From: Vibrio spartinae
GTDB taxonomy: Bacteria > Pseudomonadota > Gammaproteobacteria > Enterobacterales > Vibrionaceae
Assembly (NCBI RefSeq): GCF_024347135.1
Contig: NZ_AP024908.1
Coordinates: 248,001-312,000 of the forward strand
Direction of reading: 5' to 3'
DNA length: 64,000 nucleotides
Below, one piece after another: positions 17,588-26,636 of the stretch; positions within the stretch are counted from its first letter, which is position 1, and every line of letters starts with the position of its first letter. A model generated the notes under the pieces. The model saw nothing but the letters and a program-made list of their open reading frames with translations, was not told where the DNA came from and ran no database searches. A program made the translations under genes and the position numbers.

Positions 17588-17688
17588 TGACCCTTATTAA
17601 GCCGAGGGTCACCTAGCCAACTGACGTTGTTAGTGAACCTAATTTGTTCATATTGATAGCCAATCACGACCTTGTGATTGGCTTTTTT
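17588..17688 (+). ncRNA. qrr: Qrr quorum-regulatory small RNA, copy 2
   Basis: About 101 bases from TGACCC to the T run. First stem GACCCTTATTAAGCCGAGGGTC, invariant CACCTAGCCAACTGACGTTG core, and terminator GCCAATCAC-gacctt-GTGATTGGC plus six T. It matches copy 3 across the whole RNA, the sigma-54 promoter, much of the upstream region and about 20 bases past the terminator, so the two arose by a recent duplication. Confidence 0.95.
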
Positions 17689-18082
17689 ATGCCTGTCGAT
17701 TTATCTGCCCTGTGCGACGCTCCTGACTGCCTTGGTCATAATAAACTTCCCATTTCTTTCAGGAATCCCGTGATAATTTTTATATCGGTACGGTGATGGT
17801 ATCTCTGGGTTCCTTGAGCGCTCATCCGGCTTACTGCTGGTTGAAAAAAGCCAGTAGTGATAGTCCCCCAAAGTATCCATATCGACGCTAATGGGGATAT
17901 TGAAAGGTCGCTCATTGGCAATTGTATTGAAACATAAAGTAGTGGCTTTAGTCTCTGAGTGAAAGTATCCGGGCAAAAGTATCCGGGCAAAAGTATCCGG
18001 GCAAAGTTTTTCCAGCTTGTCAGGCTGTTGATATCGGTGATATCGCCTTACGTCGCTGGAAGAATCATCACATCCGTTTCAA
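17689..18082. other. Region between Qrr copy 2 and the chemoreceptor gene
   Basis: About 390 bases without a recognisable gene. A 91-codon minus-strand ORF (17701-17976) is open but matches nothing I know and its 5' end runs into the 14-bp repeat; it may be a gene remnant. Confidence 0.45.
17964..18005. repeat. Three tandem copies of a 14-bp unit
   Basis: The unit AGTATCCGGGCAAA occurs three times without spacers. It is 80 bases past the 3' end of the chemoreceptor gene. Confidence 0.9.
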
Positions 18083-19705
18083 TCAGTTGGTTTTAAACTG
18101 ATGACTCAGATTCAGGAGCTGTCTTGCACTGCTTTCCAGCTCTGCCGCTGCCCCGGAGACTCGTTCGGTATCGGCATAGGCCTGCGTAATTTGAGTTACG
18201 GTGAGCTCCATGTCTTTCTGAATATCATTCGCTTGCTGCTGTGTCTGCTGGCTGTCTTCCACCCAAAGGGTGATTTTTCCCTGTTGATTGAGAATCGTTC
18301 TGGCGCAATGTTTTAATTGCTCATAGCCTGACTGCGACGCTTCTGTCAGTGCCGTCATTTCATGTACGGAATTGTCCATCTGATGACATGCATCGCCGAT
18401 GCTGGTGGTGATCCGGGAAAGGGTTTCCTGAATCAGTCCCAGATTTTTCTCGGTATGTACAGAGAGCGAACGTACCTCATCTGCGACCACGGCGAACCCG
18501 CGTCCCGCTTCTCCGGCCCGGGCGGCTTCGATGGCCGCATTCAACGCTAACAGGTTAGTTTGATCGGCCAAGGAATGGATCATATCAAGAATCGAATTAA
18601 TCTCTTTGGTGTCTTTACTGAGCGCGGTCAACTGTTCTGACAGGGCCAGTTCATTTTTGAGATTACGATTCACGGCTTGATCGAGATTGGAGAAGGTTGC
18701 TTCAATATTATTGAGCTCCGCGACAGCATTGCTCAGCTCTGTTGAAAGCTGAGTGCTCTGATCGGTATTGGCTGCCAGTTGATCATACATAGCGTGACTA
18801 CGATGGTTGGTACTGCCGACTTGTTCCTGACTATGGGTCAGATTACGCTGGATGCTGTGTGTGTTTTCAGACACTTGGTCAGAGAGCCGCACATTATGGT
18901 TCGCGGCCTCACTGACCTGATTGATACCGGCAGCAAAGCGGGTGAATAGCCGGTTCATATCCTCACTGATCGCACCGAGTTCATTTTTAATTTTGCTATC
19001 AAATTGGTGTGTTAAATCGAGATGCTCCGCAGCGGCAGCAAGCTGGACGCGAATTCTTTGCAGATGGCGTAGTAAGGGAGTACAGAAAAACCAGAAAGCC
19101 ATGGTAGATAATACGAAGCCAAGCAAGGCAATTTCAGCGTTGGTAATCAAATACCCATTGAGAGTTTTGTTAATGTGGTCAATCGGTACGTCAGCACCAG
19201 CGATATATAATTTGCCGTTCGGGGAGTAAAAGGGAATAAACACCGACCGGAAATTGCCTTGGTCATCGGCATAGTCTTCGTAGGTAACGCGTGGGTTTTG
19301 AAAGACACCTTGCAGCAGATCGCTCGCATCTTCATATTCGCTCATATAACGTTCGTATGTGCCATCGGCAATCGTTGCATCCGGTGCGCTGGTAAAACTC
19401 TGAAATATTTTGCCGTTCTTTTCGACCATGGTGTACACGTAAGTCATGTGGGCTCGTGTGGCAAACGCAGAAATCTCTTTCACATGTTGCAAGTATTCAT
19501 CATCACTGACGCTGGTTCTGTCTTGGTAGTCGGGCCCGAGAATGGTTGGTAATGCGGTTGCGCTGATGGTGAGTTGCGCGTCAATGCTTTTCAGTAAAAG
19601 TTCTTTCTCATTACTGTAAGAGAAGTAAGTAAAAAAACAGCTAATGAGTAAATTGATGAGTACAGCTAATATCAGTAGTTGTGAGCGTAAACTCTGAATA
19701 TTCAT
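18083..19705 (-). CDS. Methyl-accepting chemotaxis protein with Cache-type sensor domain
   Basis: A 540-residue chemoreceptor. Membrane helix at about residues 8-30; periplasmic single-Cache-like domain ([41 protein letters not shown]); second helix about 195-217; HAMP-like region; then the long coiled-coil signalling domain with the conserved tip [19 protein letters not shown] followed by [12 protein letters not shown]. No C-terminal CheR-binding pentapeptide is visible (ends NLSHQFKTN). ATG 19705 chosen because the first membrane helix follows at once; the longer reading from 19789 adds an unlikely hydrophilic stretch. It lies between Qrr copies 2 and 3. The ligand is unknown; the nearby orphan binding protein is a candidate partner. 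Confidence 0.93.
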   Translation of the reverse strand: MNIQSLRSQLLILAVLINLLISCFFTYFSYSNEKELLLKSIDAQLTISATALPTILGPDYQDRTSVSDDEYLQHVKEISAFATRAHMTYVYTMVEKNGKIFQSFTSAPDATIADGTYERYMSEYEDASDLLQGVFQNPRVTYEDYADDQGNFRSVFIPFYSPNGKLYIAGADVPIDHINKTLNGYLITNAEIALLGFVLSTMAFWFFCTPLLRHLQRIRVQLAAAAEHLDLTHQFDSKIKNELGAISEDMNRLFTRFAAGINQVSEAANHNVRLSDQVSENTHSIQRNLTHSQEQVGSTNHRSHAMYDQLAANTDQSTQLSTELSNAVAELNNIEATFSNLDQAVNRNLKNELALSEQLTALSKDTKEINSILDMIHSLADQTNLLALNAAIEAARAGEAGRGFAVVADEVRSLSVHTEKNLGLIQETLSRITTSIGDACHQMDNSVHEMTALTEASQSGYEQLKHCARTILNQQGKITLWVEDSQQTQQQANDIQKDMELTVTQITQAYADTERVSGAAAELESSARQLLNLSHQFKTN

Positions 19706-20001
19706 ACAAGCTCCATGTAATGATTGGTCATATTGACCACGGTCCGGATAAGTGTTTTTATCATGCCGGACTTTGAAATGACCCGGCATATTTCTTTTTG
19801 AGTCAGTATATTACGAGAATCTCTCTGTCAGCGAAAAGCATTACATCAGAATAACTAATAAAAAAAGTTAAAATAGTTAAAAAAAATATAGATAAGATGA
19901 TTGCGTACCATCCAATGATTATAGTTGTTGTTTTGCAACTGAGTGCATTTGTGAGGGCGAATTGGCATCCCGAAGCGATTTTGGTCGTTCAGAATGTTTT
20001 T

Positions 20002-20032
20002 TTGCAAAATGGGAATTAATTTTTATTTTGCA
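20002..20032 (+). promoter_or_regulatory. LuxO-type activator boxes upstream of Qrr copy 3
   Basis: TTGCAAAAT (20002-20010) and ATTTTGCA (20025-20032), the same geometry as upstream of copy 2 with one changed base in the centre. Confidence 0.72.
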
Positions 20033-20107
20033 TCTTTGTTATGTCTTCGCATGCAATAAAACTAAGCTGTTAAAATAAAAATCAAATAAAATCAGTCTAT
20101 TGAAAAC

Positions 20108-20124
20108 TTGGCACGCATTGTGCT
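20108..20124 (+). promoter_or_regulatory. Sigma-54 promoter of Qrr copy 3
   Basis: TTGGCACGCATTGTGCT: GG at 20110, GC at 20122. Predicted start 20135 at TGACCC. Confidence 0.92.
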
Positions 20125-20134
20125 CTATATACAT

Positions 20135-20236
20135 TGACCCTTATTAAGCCGAGGGTCACCTAGCCAACTGACGTTGTTAGTGAACCTAATTTGTTCATAT
20201 TGATAGCCAATCACGACCTTGTGATTGGCTTTTTTT
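20135..20236 (+). ncRNA. qrr: Qrr quorum-regulatory small RNA, copy 3
   Basis: Same RNA body as copy 2 (TGACCCTTATTAAGCCGAGGG start, CACCTAGCCAACTGACGTTG core, terminator stem 20206-20214 with 20221-20229, seven T). Identity continues about 20 bases past the terminator into ATGCCTGTCGATTTATCTGC, as after copy 2. Confidence 0.95.
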
Positions 20237-20407
20237 ATGCCTGTCGATTTATCTGCTGTTTTATGACCCATTTCTGTCACAACGTTTCTGTTGGCCATCT
20301 CACCAAATCGGTACTGGTGCTTGCCGTTGTGATATCCCCTTTACTTATCGTGGGGATATACGTAAACATCATGCAATACATATCACTTGATCGGGAGAAA
20401 AAATAAC

Positions 20408-20926
20408 ATGGAGTTAGTGGCACTATCGCAAGCTTTTCAACCTGCTTTTGAATACTTCTATGAGGACTTTGCTCAAAGCGATGTCGAAAATGCTGAATAT
20501 TATCTTGAGGGTAAAACAGATTTCTCAAAGTATGTTCAGCGGTTGAGTGAAGAAGCTGTCGGTATAAACCTACGTGAGGGTTATGTGCCATGTAGTCACT
20601 TTTGGTTGGTAGACCGAGAAAAGTCAATCATTGGTGCCATTCGGGTTCGCCATCATATCGATAATGACTTTCTTGCTTTAGAAGCTGGGCATATTGGCTA
20701 CGATATCGCACCCTCATATCGAGGAAAGGGTTATGGTAAGTTGATGCTAAAGTTGGCATTGTCGAAAGCGGCTGATCTCGGCATAGAACGAGCGTTGTTG
20801 ACCGCTGATGAGGATAACTTTGCATCGCGCGGTGTTATAGAAGCCAATGGTGGTGAGTTTGAAAAAGTCGTTATGGGGAAGGTTTTTCCCGGACCTTTGG
20901 TTCGGTATTGGGTCAACTGTAAGTAA
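20408..20926 (+). CDS. GNAT family N-acetyltransferase
   Basis: A 172-residue acetyltransferase. The acetyl-CoA binding motif A is clear (HIGYDIAPSYRGKGYGKLML, with the RGKGYG loop). ATG 20408 follows GGGAGAAAAAAT. It starts 170 bases after Qrr copy 3 on the same strand and has no operon partner. Similar proteins act on amino acids, antibiotics or small amines; substrate unknown. Confidence 0.88.
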   Translation: MELVALSQAFQPAFEYFYEDFAQSDVENAEYYLEGKTDFSKYVQRLSEEAVGINLREGYVPCSHFWLVDREKSIIGAIRVRHHIDNDFLALEAGHIGYDIAPSYRGKGYGKLMLKLALSKAADLGIERALLTADEDNFASRGVIEANGGEFEKVVMGKVFPGPLVRYWVNCK

Positions 20927-21040
20927 CGGTATAAACAGTTGGATGGTTAGGACTGGGTCACATGCTTAAAGTTAACCTTTTTCTACAAACGAAGTCGGCG
21001 GCTTTAAGCTCCTACTTCATTTTTGCGTTATCAATTTTCC

Positions 21041-21703
21041 CTAGTGTGATAAAGAACCAAAGCAGTCGAGCCAATCTTGATTGAATTGATCAATTGCTTC
21101 GTTTACGCATGGGTTCTCCATCATTTGATGGACAAGCGCGACGGGGATGGTCACACTCGCTTGGCGAATACTTAAGCAGTCGATGACTTGTTTGGTATTT
21201 TTGAAACTCGCACCGAGAATTTGACATGTCTGCGCATGATGAGAAAGGAGGTTCGATATCGATTCCACAGTTTCAATCGCATTGCCAGTCAGCATATCAA
21301 TTCGATTGATATAAGGCGCAACAAACGAAGCCCCAGCTAATGCCGCGAAAAAAGCTTGTTGCGAGGTATATATCGCTGTACCTAAAGTCGTAACCCCTTC
21401 ATTTTTTAACCTTTTAATCGCTTTTACGCCCTGCATGTTCACCGGTATTTTCACGATGAAATTATCAACCATCTGATTGAGTTTTAATGCTTCTGCCACA
21501 ATGTCATCTGCATTCGTACTTATGACCTGACCAAAAATCAGCCCATCCCCATCTAAAGCGTCACGAATCCGGGGTAACAGATTGAGCATCTTTACACCGG
21601 ATTTAGCAACGATTGTTGGATTCGTTGTGACACCAGCAATCGGTAATAAATCGGATAGTATCTTAATTTGTTCAATATCACTGGTATCAAGATAAACGGA
21701 CAT
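21041..21703 (-). CDS. fsa: Transaldolase-family aldolase, fructose-6-phosphate aldolase-like
   Basis: A 220-residue protein matching the short transaldolase subfamily (FsaA/TalC, about 220 residues). Motifs: YLDTSDIEQI, GVTTNPTIVAKSG, the Schiff-base lysine in NFIVKIPV, TLGTAIYTSQQAF and YINRIDML. It cleaves or forms fructose 6-phosphate from dihydroxyacetone and glyceraldehyde 3-phosphate in characterised members. It is transcribed divergently from the glucitol PTS operon across a 609-base gap, so a link to sorbitol catabolism (fructose 6-phosphate is the product of SrlD) is plausible. Confidence 0.9.
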   Translation of the reverse strand: MSVYLDTSDIEQIKILSDLLPIAGVTTNPTIVAKSGVKMLNLLPRIRDALDGDGLIFGQVISTNADDIVAEALKLNQMVDNFIVKIPVNMQGVKAIKRLKNEGVTTLGTAIYTSQQAFFAALAGASFVAPYINRIDMLTGNAIETVESISNLLSHHAQTCQILGASFKNTKQVIDCLSIRQASVTIPVALVHQMMENPCVNEAIDQFNQDWLDCFGSLSH

Positions 21704-22312
21704 AATGAGCCTCTCTTATCGTACTGAATAAAAAGGCTAATACAGGGATTAAGGAGCATTGGGGGGAATACCTGTATTAGCATGTATAAATAATTTTTTA
21801 CAAACAAAGCTTGGTGGATAGATCTTATATTGATGACGCTGAAAAAGACGTCACTTTGCCCACGAATAACAAGTCATGCCGTTATTGAATTTTCATTCAT
21901 ATATCGCTCGACAGATGTCGTTGAATTTTTCATCAATCCCATCAATCCGCTTACTCACCTGAGTTCATTCTTCTTTCATCATCCCGAGAACTATCGAGTA
22001 CACCATTGTTTTCGCCTGTATTTTCATTTCGAAAGATATTTATTACATTTTATTTTATTTGATGGTTTTTTGCTTTCTGTGTTTTTAATGTAACGAGTTG
22101 CGCAGAACAATTCAATGCTATAATTTTTTATTTAAAAGTAAAACATAAAAGCATTGTTAGTAAGTTATTGATTTTTATTGGTTTAAATTTTATGGATTTT
22201 TTGTTTTAATTTCATTGTTTTCATTTGGTTTTCAATTTGTGAGATGCGTCTCTTTTAAAATGAAAGTTGAACTGCATAATGCAGCGACCAAATAACAACA
22301 AGGTGAAACAAA
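21704..22312. other. Divergent control region between the aldolase and glucitol operon
   Basis: 609 bases, strongly AT-rich towards srlA. An 87-codon plus-strand ORF (21830-22093) has low-complexity composition (many F, H, L) and no family match; I treat it as non-coding. A possible CRP site is given separately. Confidence 0.5.
22238..22253 (+). promoter_or_regulatory. Possible CRP site upstream of srlA
   Basis: TGTGA-GATGCG-TCTCT fits the 16-base CRP pattern with a perfect left half and 3 of 5 in the right half, flanked by AT. The srl operon of E. coli is CRP-dependent, which supports but does not prove it. Confidence 0.35.
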
Positions 22313-22861
22313 ATGGATACCATAATTTTAGGCGCGGAATGGTTTATCGGACTATTCCAAAAAGGCGGAGAAACTTTGCTTGGTATGATGACAGGGATTC
22401 TTCCACTACTCATTTCTCTACTTTGTGCAATGAATGCATTGATTGCATTTATTGGAGAGCAACGAGTCGAAAGGCTGGCGAGCCGATGTGCAAGCAATCC
22501 AGTTTCTCGTTACCTCATTCTTCCCGTTGTCGGCACATTCATTTTTTGTAACCCGATGACTCTTTCATTGGGCAAATTTTTGCCAGAACGTTACAAACCG
22601 AGCTATTACGCAGCAGGTTCATACTCTTGTCACTCGATGAATGGTTTATTTCCACACGTAAACCCGGGTGAATTATTTGTTTATCTGGGTATAGCAAGTG
22701 GCATTACTACACTCGGTTTACCTCTCGCCCCACTGGCTGTCGCGTATTTATTTGTCGGTATGATTTCGAACTTCTTCAGAGGTTGGGTCACTGACTTCAC
22801 GACCATGATGGTCGAAAAACAACAGGGTATTCAATTAGATCGTGACGTTCGTTTCGGTTAA
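22313..22861 (+). CDS. srlA: PTS glucitol/sorbitol transporter subunit IIC
   Basis: A 182-residue membrane protein matching SrlA/GutA (187 residues in E. coli). Characteristic segments: [19 protein letters not shown] at the start, [42 protein letters not shown] and [14 protein letters not shown]. Forms the membrane channel part of the glucitol permease with the IIBC subunit. First gene of srlA-E-B-D. It has a paralogue at 26637-27200. Confidence 0.95.
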   Translation: MDTIILGAEWFIGLFQKGGETLLGMMTGILPLLISLLCAMNALIAFIGEQRVERLASRCASNPVSRYLILPVVGTFIFCNPMTLSLGKFLPERYKPSYYAAGSYSCHSMNGLFPHVNPGELFVYLGIASGITTLGLPLAPLAVAYLFVGMISNFFRGWVTDFTTMMVEKQQGIQLDRDVRFG

Positions 22862-22874
22862 TGAGGAAGAGAGC

Positions 22875-23915
22875 ATGACTACAACATTAAAAATCAAAGC
22901 AGGTAAAGGTGGTTGGGGTAAAGCACTGATCGTCGATTTCCCCACAAATAAAAAAATCATGTATATGGTCGGTGGAACCCGACCCGCGCTTGTTGACCGA
23001 TTAGTTGAATTGACAGGTTTAGAAGCCGTTGATGGATTCGCTGACGGTTGTGAATATAAAGATATGGCGGTCGCTGTTATTGACTGCGGCGGCTCAATGC
23101 GCTGTGGCCTGTATCCTAAAAACAATGTTCCAACGCTGAATGTGATGCCGACAGGCAAGTCTGGCGTAATGGCGAAGTACATCAATGAAAGTAACTATGT
23201 TTCCAATGTTGACGTTGCTTGCGTGAGTGTCGTGGACGGTTTGGATGCTGCGACTCGGACTTCAACGGTGTCAGCGAACGAGATTTCCATGGGTTTAAGT
23301 GGTGCGGATTCAAGTAGTGCGGATTCAAGTGAAGCCGCCGTGACGGCAGAGGACATCGATACTACTAAAAAACTCACCGAACAGTCTGATGGCCTTTTAG
23401 CCCGTATTGGTATGGCTATGGGTAATGTTATGGCGGTATTTTTCCAAGCCGGCCGCGACACGATTGATACCGTCATGTCCACCATCATTCCATTCATGGC
23501 ATTCGTTTCTATGCTCATCGGTGTGATATTGGCCAGTGGTATTGGGGACACAATTGCCCACGTGTTAGTGCCGCTTGCGACTAATCCTGTTGGATTAATC
23601 ATCTTAGCACTGATTTGTTCGTTCCCGTTCTTATCACCATTCTTAGGTCCTGGTGCCGTGATTGCCCAAGTCATCGGTGTGTTGATCGGTACTCAGATCG
23701 GTTTAGGCAACATCCCACCGCACCTAGCGCTACCCGCTTTATTTGCTATCAATGCTCAAGCTGCTTGTGATTTTATTCCGGTCGGTTTAGGGCTTGCTGA
23801 AGCGAAACCAGAAACAGTACGTGTCGGTGTTCCATCTGTTCTTTATGGACGCTTCTTAACCGGTGCACCAACCGTTTTGTTGGCATGGTTTGCATCAATG
23901 TTCATTTACAACTGA
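22875..23915 (+). CDS. srlE: PTS glucitol/sorbitol transporter subunit IIBC
   Basis: A 346-residue protein. The N-terminal IIB part has [17 protein letters not shown], including the cysteine expected to carry phosphate; the C-terminal part is the membrane IIC domain ([44 protein letters not shown]). Longer than E. coli SrlE (319) because the hinge between domains, about residues 130-175, contains a Ser/Asp/Ala-rich stretch with a duplicated [15 protein letters not shown] run. ATG 22875 follows GAGGAAGAGAGC. Part of the srlA-E-B-D operon. Confidence 0.95.
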   Translation: MTTTLKIKAGKGGWGKALIVDFPTNKKIMYMVGGTRPALVDRLVELTGLEAVDGFADGCEYKDMAVAVIDCGGSMRCGLYPKNNVPTLNVMPTGKSGVMAKYINESNYVSNVDVACVSVVDGLDAATRTSTVSANEISMGLSGADSSSADSSEAAVTAEDIDTTKKLTEQSDGLLARIGMAMGNVMAVFFQAGRDTIDTVMSTIIPFMAFVSMLIGVILASGIGDTIAHVLVPLATNPVGLIILALICSFPFLSPFLGPGAVIAQVIGVLIGTQIGLGNIPPHLALPALFAINAQAACDFIPVGLGLAEAKPETVRVGVPSVLYGRFLTGAPTVLLAWFASMFIYN

Positions 23916-23925
23916 GGGCAAGAAA

Positions 23926-24282
23926 ATGAGTTTGTATAGCGTTGAAATCATTAAAGTTGGTGAATGTGCATTCGAAGCACTTGAAGACAATATGTTGATT
24001 TTATTCAACCAGTCCGTGCCAGCCGATGCCGCAGAGTACTGCTTTGTGCACACGCATGATCAATTGAAAGGTGACATTGCTGTCGGTGGTGAAGTGGTTA
24101 TCGATGGCAATACCTACCCAATCACCGCTGTCGGGGATGGTGTGAATCAAAATTTAGGCAACTTAGGACATATTACATTGCGTTTTGATTCATCAAGCGA
24201 AGCTGACTTCGTCGGTAGCCTTCATTTAGCCGGTATTCAACCCCGTTCATTGGGTGTTGGTTCAACTATTCGTTTTATTTGA
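23926..24282 (+). CDS. srlB: PTS glucitol/sorbitol transporter subunit IIA
   Basis: A 118-residue soluble protein matching SrlB (123 in E. coli). Segments: EALEDNMLILFNQSVPADAAEYCFVH, with the histidine region used for phosphotransfer, and NLGNLGHITLRFD. ATG 23926 follows GGGCAAGAAA. It passes phosphate from HPr to the IIB domain of SrlE. Starts 10 bases after srlE. Confidence 0.94.
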   Translation: MSLYSVEIIKVGECAFEALEDNMLILFNQSVPADAAEYCFVHTHDQLKGDIAVGGEVVIDGNTYPITAVGDGVNQNLGNLGHITLRFDSSSEADFVGSLHLAGIQPRSLGVGSTIRFI

Positions 24283-24331
24283 TTTTTTTGGGAGGGGCGC
24301 AGAGCACCCGCTACATTTTAGGAGATTCGTT

Positions 24332-25108
24332 ATGAAAACAGCAATTGTTGTTGGTGGTGGTCAAACACTTGGTGAGTATCTGTGTAAAGGACTTGCAGCA
24401 GCAGGATACAAAGTGGGGATTGCCGACTTGAATGTTCGGAATGCAACCCAAGTGGCTGATGAAATCTGTACATTACAAGGGGAGGGTATCGCAGTTGGTG
24501 TTGGTGTTGATGCCACCGATGAGCAAAGTGTTGCTGATGCATTTAAAACCATCAAAGCGCAGCTAGGGAGTATTGATGCTTTGGTTTATAGCGCAGGTGT
24601 CGCCAAAGCGACGAAAATTACCGACTTTACGCTGCAAGATTTTAACTTTAATGTGAATGTAAACTTAAATGGGTATTTCTTGTGTGCTCGCGAAGCGGCT
24701 CGTTACATGGTTGAGCAAGGTCATGGTGGACGCATTATCCAAATCAACAGTAAATCTGGGAAAGTGGGTAGTAAACATAATGCTGGTTATAGCTCAGCAA
24801 AATTTGGCGGGGTGGGTTTAACTCAGTCTATTGCACTCGACTTAGCGGATGACCAAATTACCGTGAATAGCTTGATGCTAGGTAACCTACTGGAATCCCC
24901 GATGTTCCAAAGTCTGATCCCGCAATATGCGAAGAAATTGGGGCTTGAAGAACACGAAGTCATGCAGTATTACATTGATAAAGTACCTCTGAAAGCCGGT
25001 TGCGGGTATGACGATGTTTTAAATGTCCTCAAATTCTATATCAGTGATGGTGCGAAATACTGCACGGGTCAATCGATCAACATCACTGGCGGGCAAGTGA
25101 TGTTTTAA
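24332..25108 (+). CDS. srlD: Sorbitol-6-phosphate 2-dehydrogenase
   Basis: A 258-residue short-chain dehydrogenase closely matching SrlD (259 in E. coli). Nucleotide motif VVGGGQTLG at the start, YSAGVAKA, catalytic serine in IIQINSKSGKVGSKHN and the YSSAKFGG tyrosine-lysine pair, ending YCTGQSINITGGQVMF. Oxidises sorbitol 6-phosphate to fructose 6-phosphate with NAD. ATG 24332 follows TAGGAGATTCGTT. Fourth gene of the operon. Confidence 0.96.
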   Translation: MKTAIVVGGGQTLGEYLCKGLAAAGYKVGIADLNVRNATQVADEICTLQGEGIAVGVGVDATDEQSVADAFKTIKAQLGSIDALVYSAGVAKATKITDFTLQDFNFNVNVNLNGYFLCAREAARYMVEQGHGGRIIQINSKSGKVGSKHNAGYSSAKFGGVGLTQSIALDLADDQITVNSLMLGNLLESPMFQSLIPQYAKKLGLEEHEVMQYYIDKVPLKAGCGYDDVLNVLKFYISDGAKYCTGQSINITGGQVMF

Positions 25109-25140
25109 GCATCGTTACTAGCGGATGAAATCAGGATTGA

Positions 25141-25168
25141 AGGGGGCTGAAAAGCCCCTCATGTTTTC
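25141..25168 (+). terminator. Hairpin terminator after srlD
   Basis: AGGGGGCT-gaaa-AGCCCCT stem, followed by CATGTTTT. The T run is short, so it may be only partly effective, allowing some read-through to gutM. Confidence 0.65.
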
Positions 25169-25302
25169 GAATCAAAGATAAAAAAATTGAAAATCAGTAA
25201 AATCACACCATCACTATGAAAATTGTGATACTTAAAAGCTATCATGATGTGTCATGCTTTCTCATTAGTTTATACACTATGACTATCCCTTTGAGGTAAT
25301 CT

Positions 25303-25659
25303 ATGGATTCTATTTCTTTATTCATCAGCATAGCGATTGTCGCGTGGGTCGCACAAATAGCGATGAGCTTTTTCCAAATACGCGCCTTTAATCGCATGAT
25401 TCAATCGATGGCTAGAAAGGGGCAAGTGAAGATCGGTCGAACGAAAAGTCGTTGGAAAGCAAGAACAATTGTTGTTTTAGTTGAAGCTGAGGACGGTACT
25501 GTTACGGATGCTAAGGTACTCAATGGCATCACTGTTTTTGCCCGCCCGAAAACACTAGCCGAAGTGATTGGTTGCTCATATCCATTCAGTAAACAGACGC
25601 TGAACGGGCTGAGTCACGGGGTTCAGGAAGCGCTTAACGTTGCCTTTCAAACTGAATGA
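25303..25659 (+). CDS. srlM: Glucitol operon activator protein GutM-like
   Basis: A 118-residue protein matching GutM/SrlM (119 in E. coli): one N-terminal membrane segment (residues 5-24), then QIRAFNRMIQSMARKGQVKIGRTKSR and ARTIVVLVEAEDGTVTDAKVLNG. In E. coli GutM activates the glucitol operon. ATG 25303 has TTTGAGGTAATCT upstream. It lies between srlD and the DeoR-type regulator, same order as in enterobacteria. Confidence 0.92.
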   Translation: MDSISLFISIAIVAWVAQIAMSFFQIRAFNRMIQSMARKGQVKIGRTKSRWKARTIVVLVEAEDGTVTDAKVLNGITVFARPKTLAEVIGCSYPFSKQTLNGLSHGVQEALNVAFQTE

Positions 25660-25731
25660 CAGAGTTTTCAAATTACATTCAATATGATAATAATCTGGTG
25701 TAGAATAACCACAAATTAATCGGTAGATTTT

Positions 25732-26514
25732 ATGATGAGTATTGATAGTAGACAAAGTCAGTTGGTTTCTTACCTTCAACAGAACGGCAAAACAGCAGTC
25801 AACGATCTGGCCTCCATTTTCCAGACATCTGGCGCCACGATTCGCAGTGATCTAAGAGCGTTAGAAGAAAAAGGTATTGTGGCAAGACGCTACGGAAGTG
25901 CAGAAGCAGTCACCAGTCATGGTGCGACCAACAGCGTTTCTGAAGAGATTGCGATGGATGAGAAGAAAACTTTAAATCTAGACAAAAAAATCCGCATTGC
26001 AAAAAAAGCGGCTCAGTTAGTCCGAGATGGTGACTCCATCATCCTCGATTGTGGGAGTACAACGCTACAGATGGTCCCCGAGTTTGATAAAATTATGTCT
26101 TTGACTTTAATGACAAATAGTCTGGATATTGTTCATGCGATGAACGAACTCAACTCAGAACATACGGTAATTATGCCTGGAGGGACTTACCGAAAACGTT
26201 CAGCTTCGTTTCATGGAAGTTTGGCCGAGAGTGCCTTTAGTCATTTTACATTTGATAAACTTTTTATTGGGGCTGATGGTTTTGATTTAATTCAAGGTTG
26301 TACAACTTACAATGAGGCTTATCAAGTCAGCCAAGCGATGTGTCAATCAGCCAATCAAATTATTGTTGTCCTAGACTCCTCAAAATTTGGTCGAAAAAGC
26401 CCAAATGTTGTTGTTCCCCTCGATTTGGTTGATATCGTCGTCACCGACTCAGATTTATCAGAAGAACATTTAAACGGATTGAAAAGCAAGGGAATTACGG
26501 TTTATCTGGTATAA
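25732..26514 (+). CDS. srlR: DeoR family glucitol operon repressor
   Basis: A 260-residue DeoR-family protein matching SrlR/GutR (257): N-terminal winged helix (RQSQLVSYLQQNGKTAVNDLAS...TIRSDLRALEEKGI) and the DeoR sensor domain with DGDSIILDCGSTT and IGADGFD. Expected to repress the srl genes until the sugar phosphate appears. Two start codons (25732, 25735) are adjacent. A second srlA-E-B set begins 122 bases after it. Confidence 0.92.
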   Translation: MMSIDSRQSQLVSYLQQNGKTAVNDLASIFQTSGATIRSDLRALEEKGIVARRYGSAEAVTSHGATNSVSEEIAMDEKKTLNLDKKIRIAKKAAQLVRDGDSIILDCGSTTLQMVPEFDKIMSLTLMTNSLDIVHAMNELNSEHTVIMPGGTYRKRSASFHGSLAESAFSHFTFDKLFIGADGFDLIQGCTTYNEAYQVSQAMCQSANQIIVVLDSSKFGRKSPNVVVPLDLVDIVVTDSDLSEEHLNGLKSKGITVYLV

Positions 26515-26540
26515 AAATTTTTAATTTGAAAATTTCCATT

Positions 26541-26556
26541 GATGATTGAAATCACA
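26541..26556 (+). promoter_or_regulatory. Possible CRP site upstream of the second srlA
   Basis: GATGA-TTGAAA-TCACA: perfect right half, 3 of 5 in the left half. It sits about 80 bases before the second PTS set, suggesting that set has its own promoter. Confidence 0.35.
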
Positions 26557-26636
26557 TTTCAGCGTTCTGTTTGTGTTTAAACTATCATTATGCATCAACA
26601 TAGAGTGACGGTTGTATTTGTCTTTAGGTAAGCATA

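Noticed and set aside
17701..17976. 91-codon minus-strand ORF between Qrr copy 2 and the chemoreceptor
   Set aside because: No recognisable family or ribosome binding site and its 5' part enters the 14-bp tandem repeat; kept only as a possible remnant.
17964..18005. Tandem repeat as a CRISPR array
   Set aside because: The 14-base units are contiguous with no spacers and no cas genes are present.
21830..22093. 87-codon plus-strand ORF in the aldolase-srlA gap
   Set aside because: Low-complexity composition rich in Phe, His and Leu, no ribosome binding site, no family resemblance, and it sits in the control region.
23195..23674. 159-codon minus-strand ORF inside srlE
   Set aside because: It is the antisense shadow of a conserved gene, produced by its codon use; the second srlE also has such a shadow (27706-27969).
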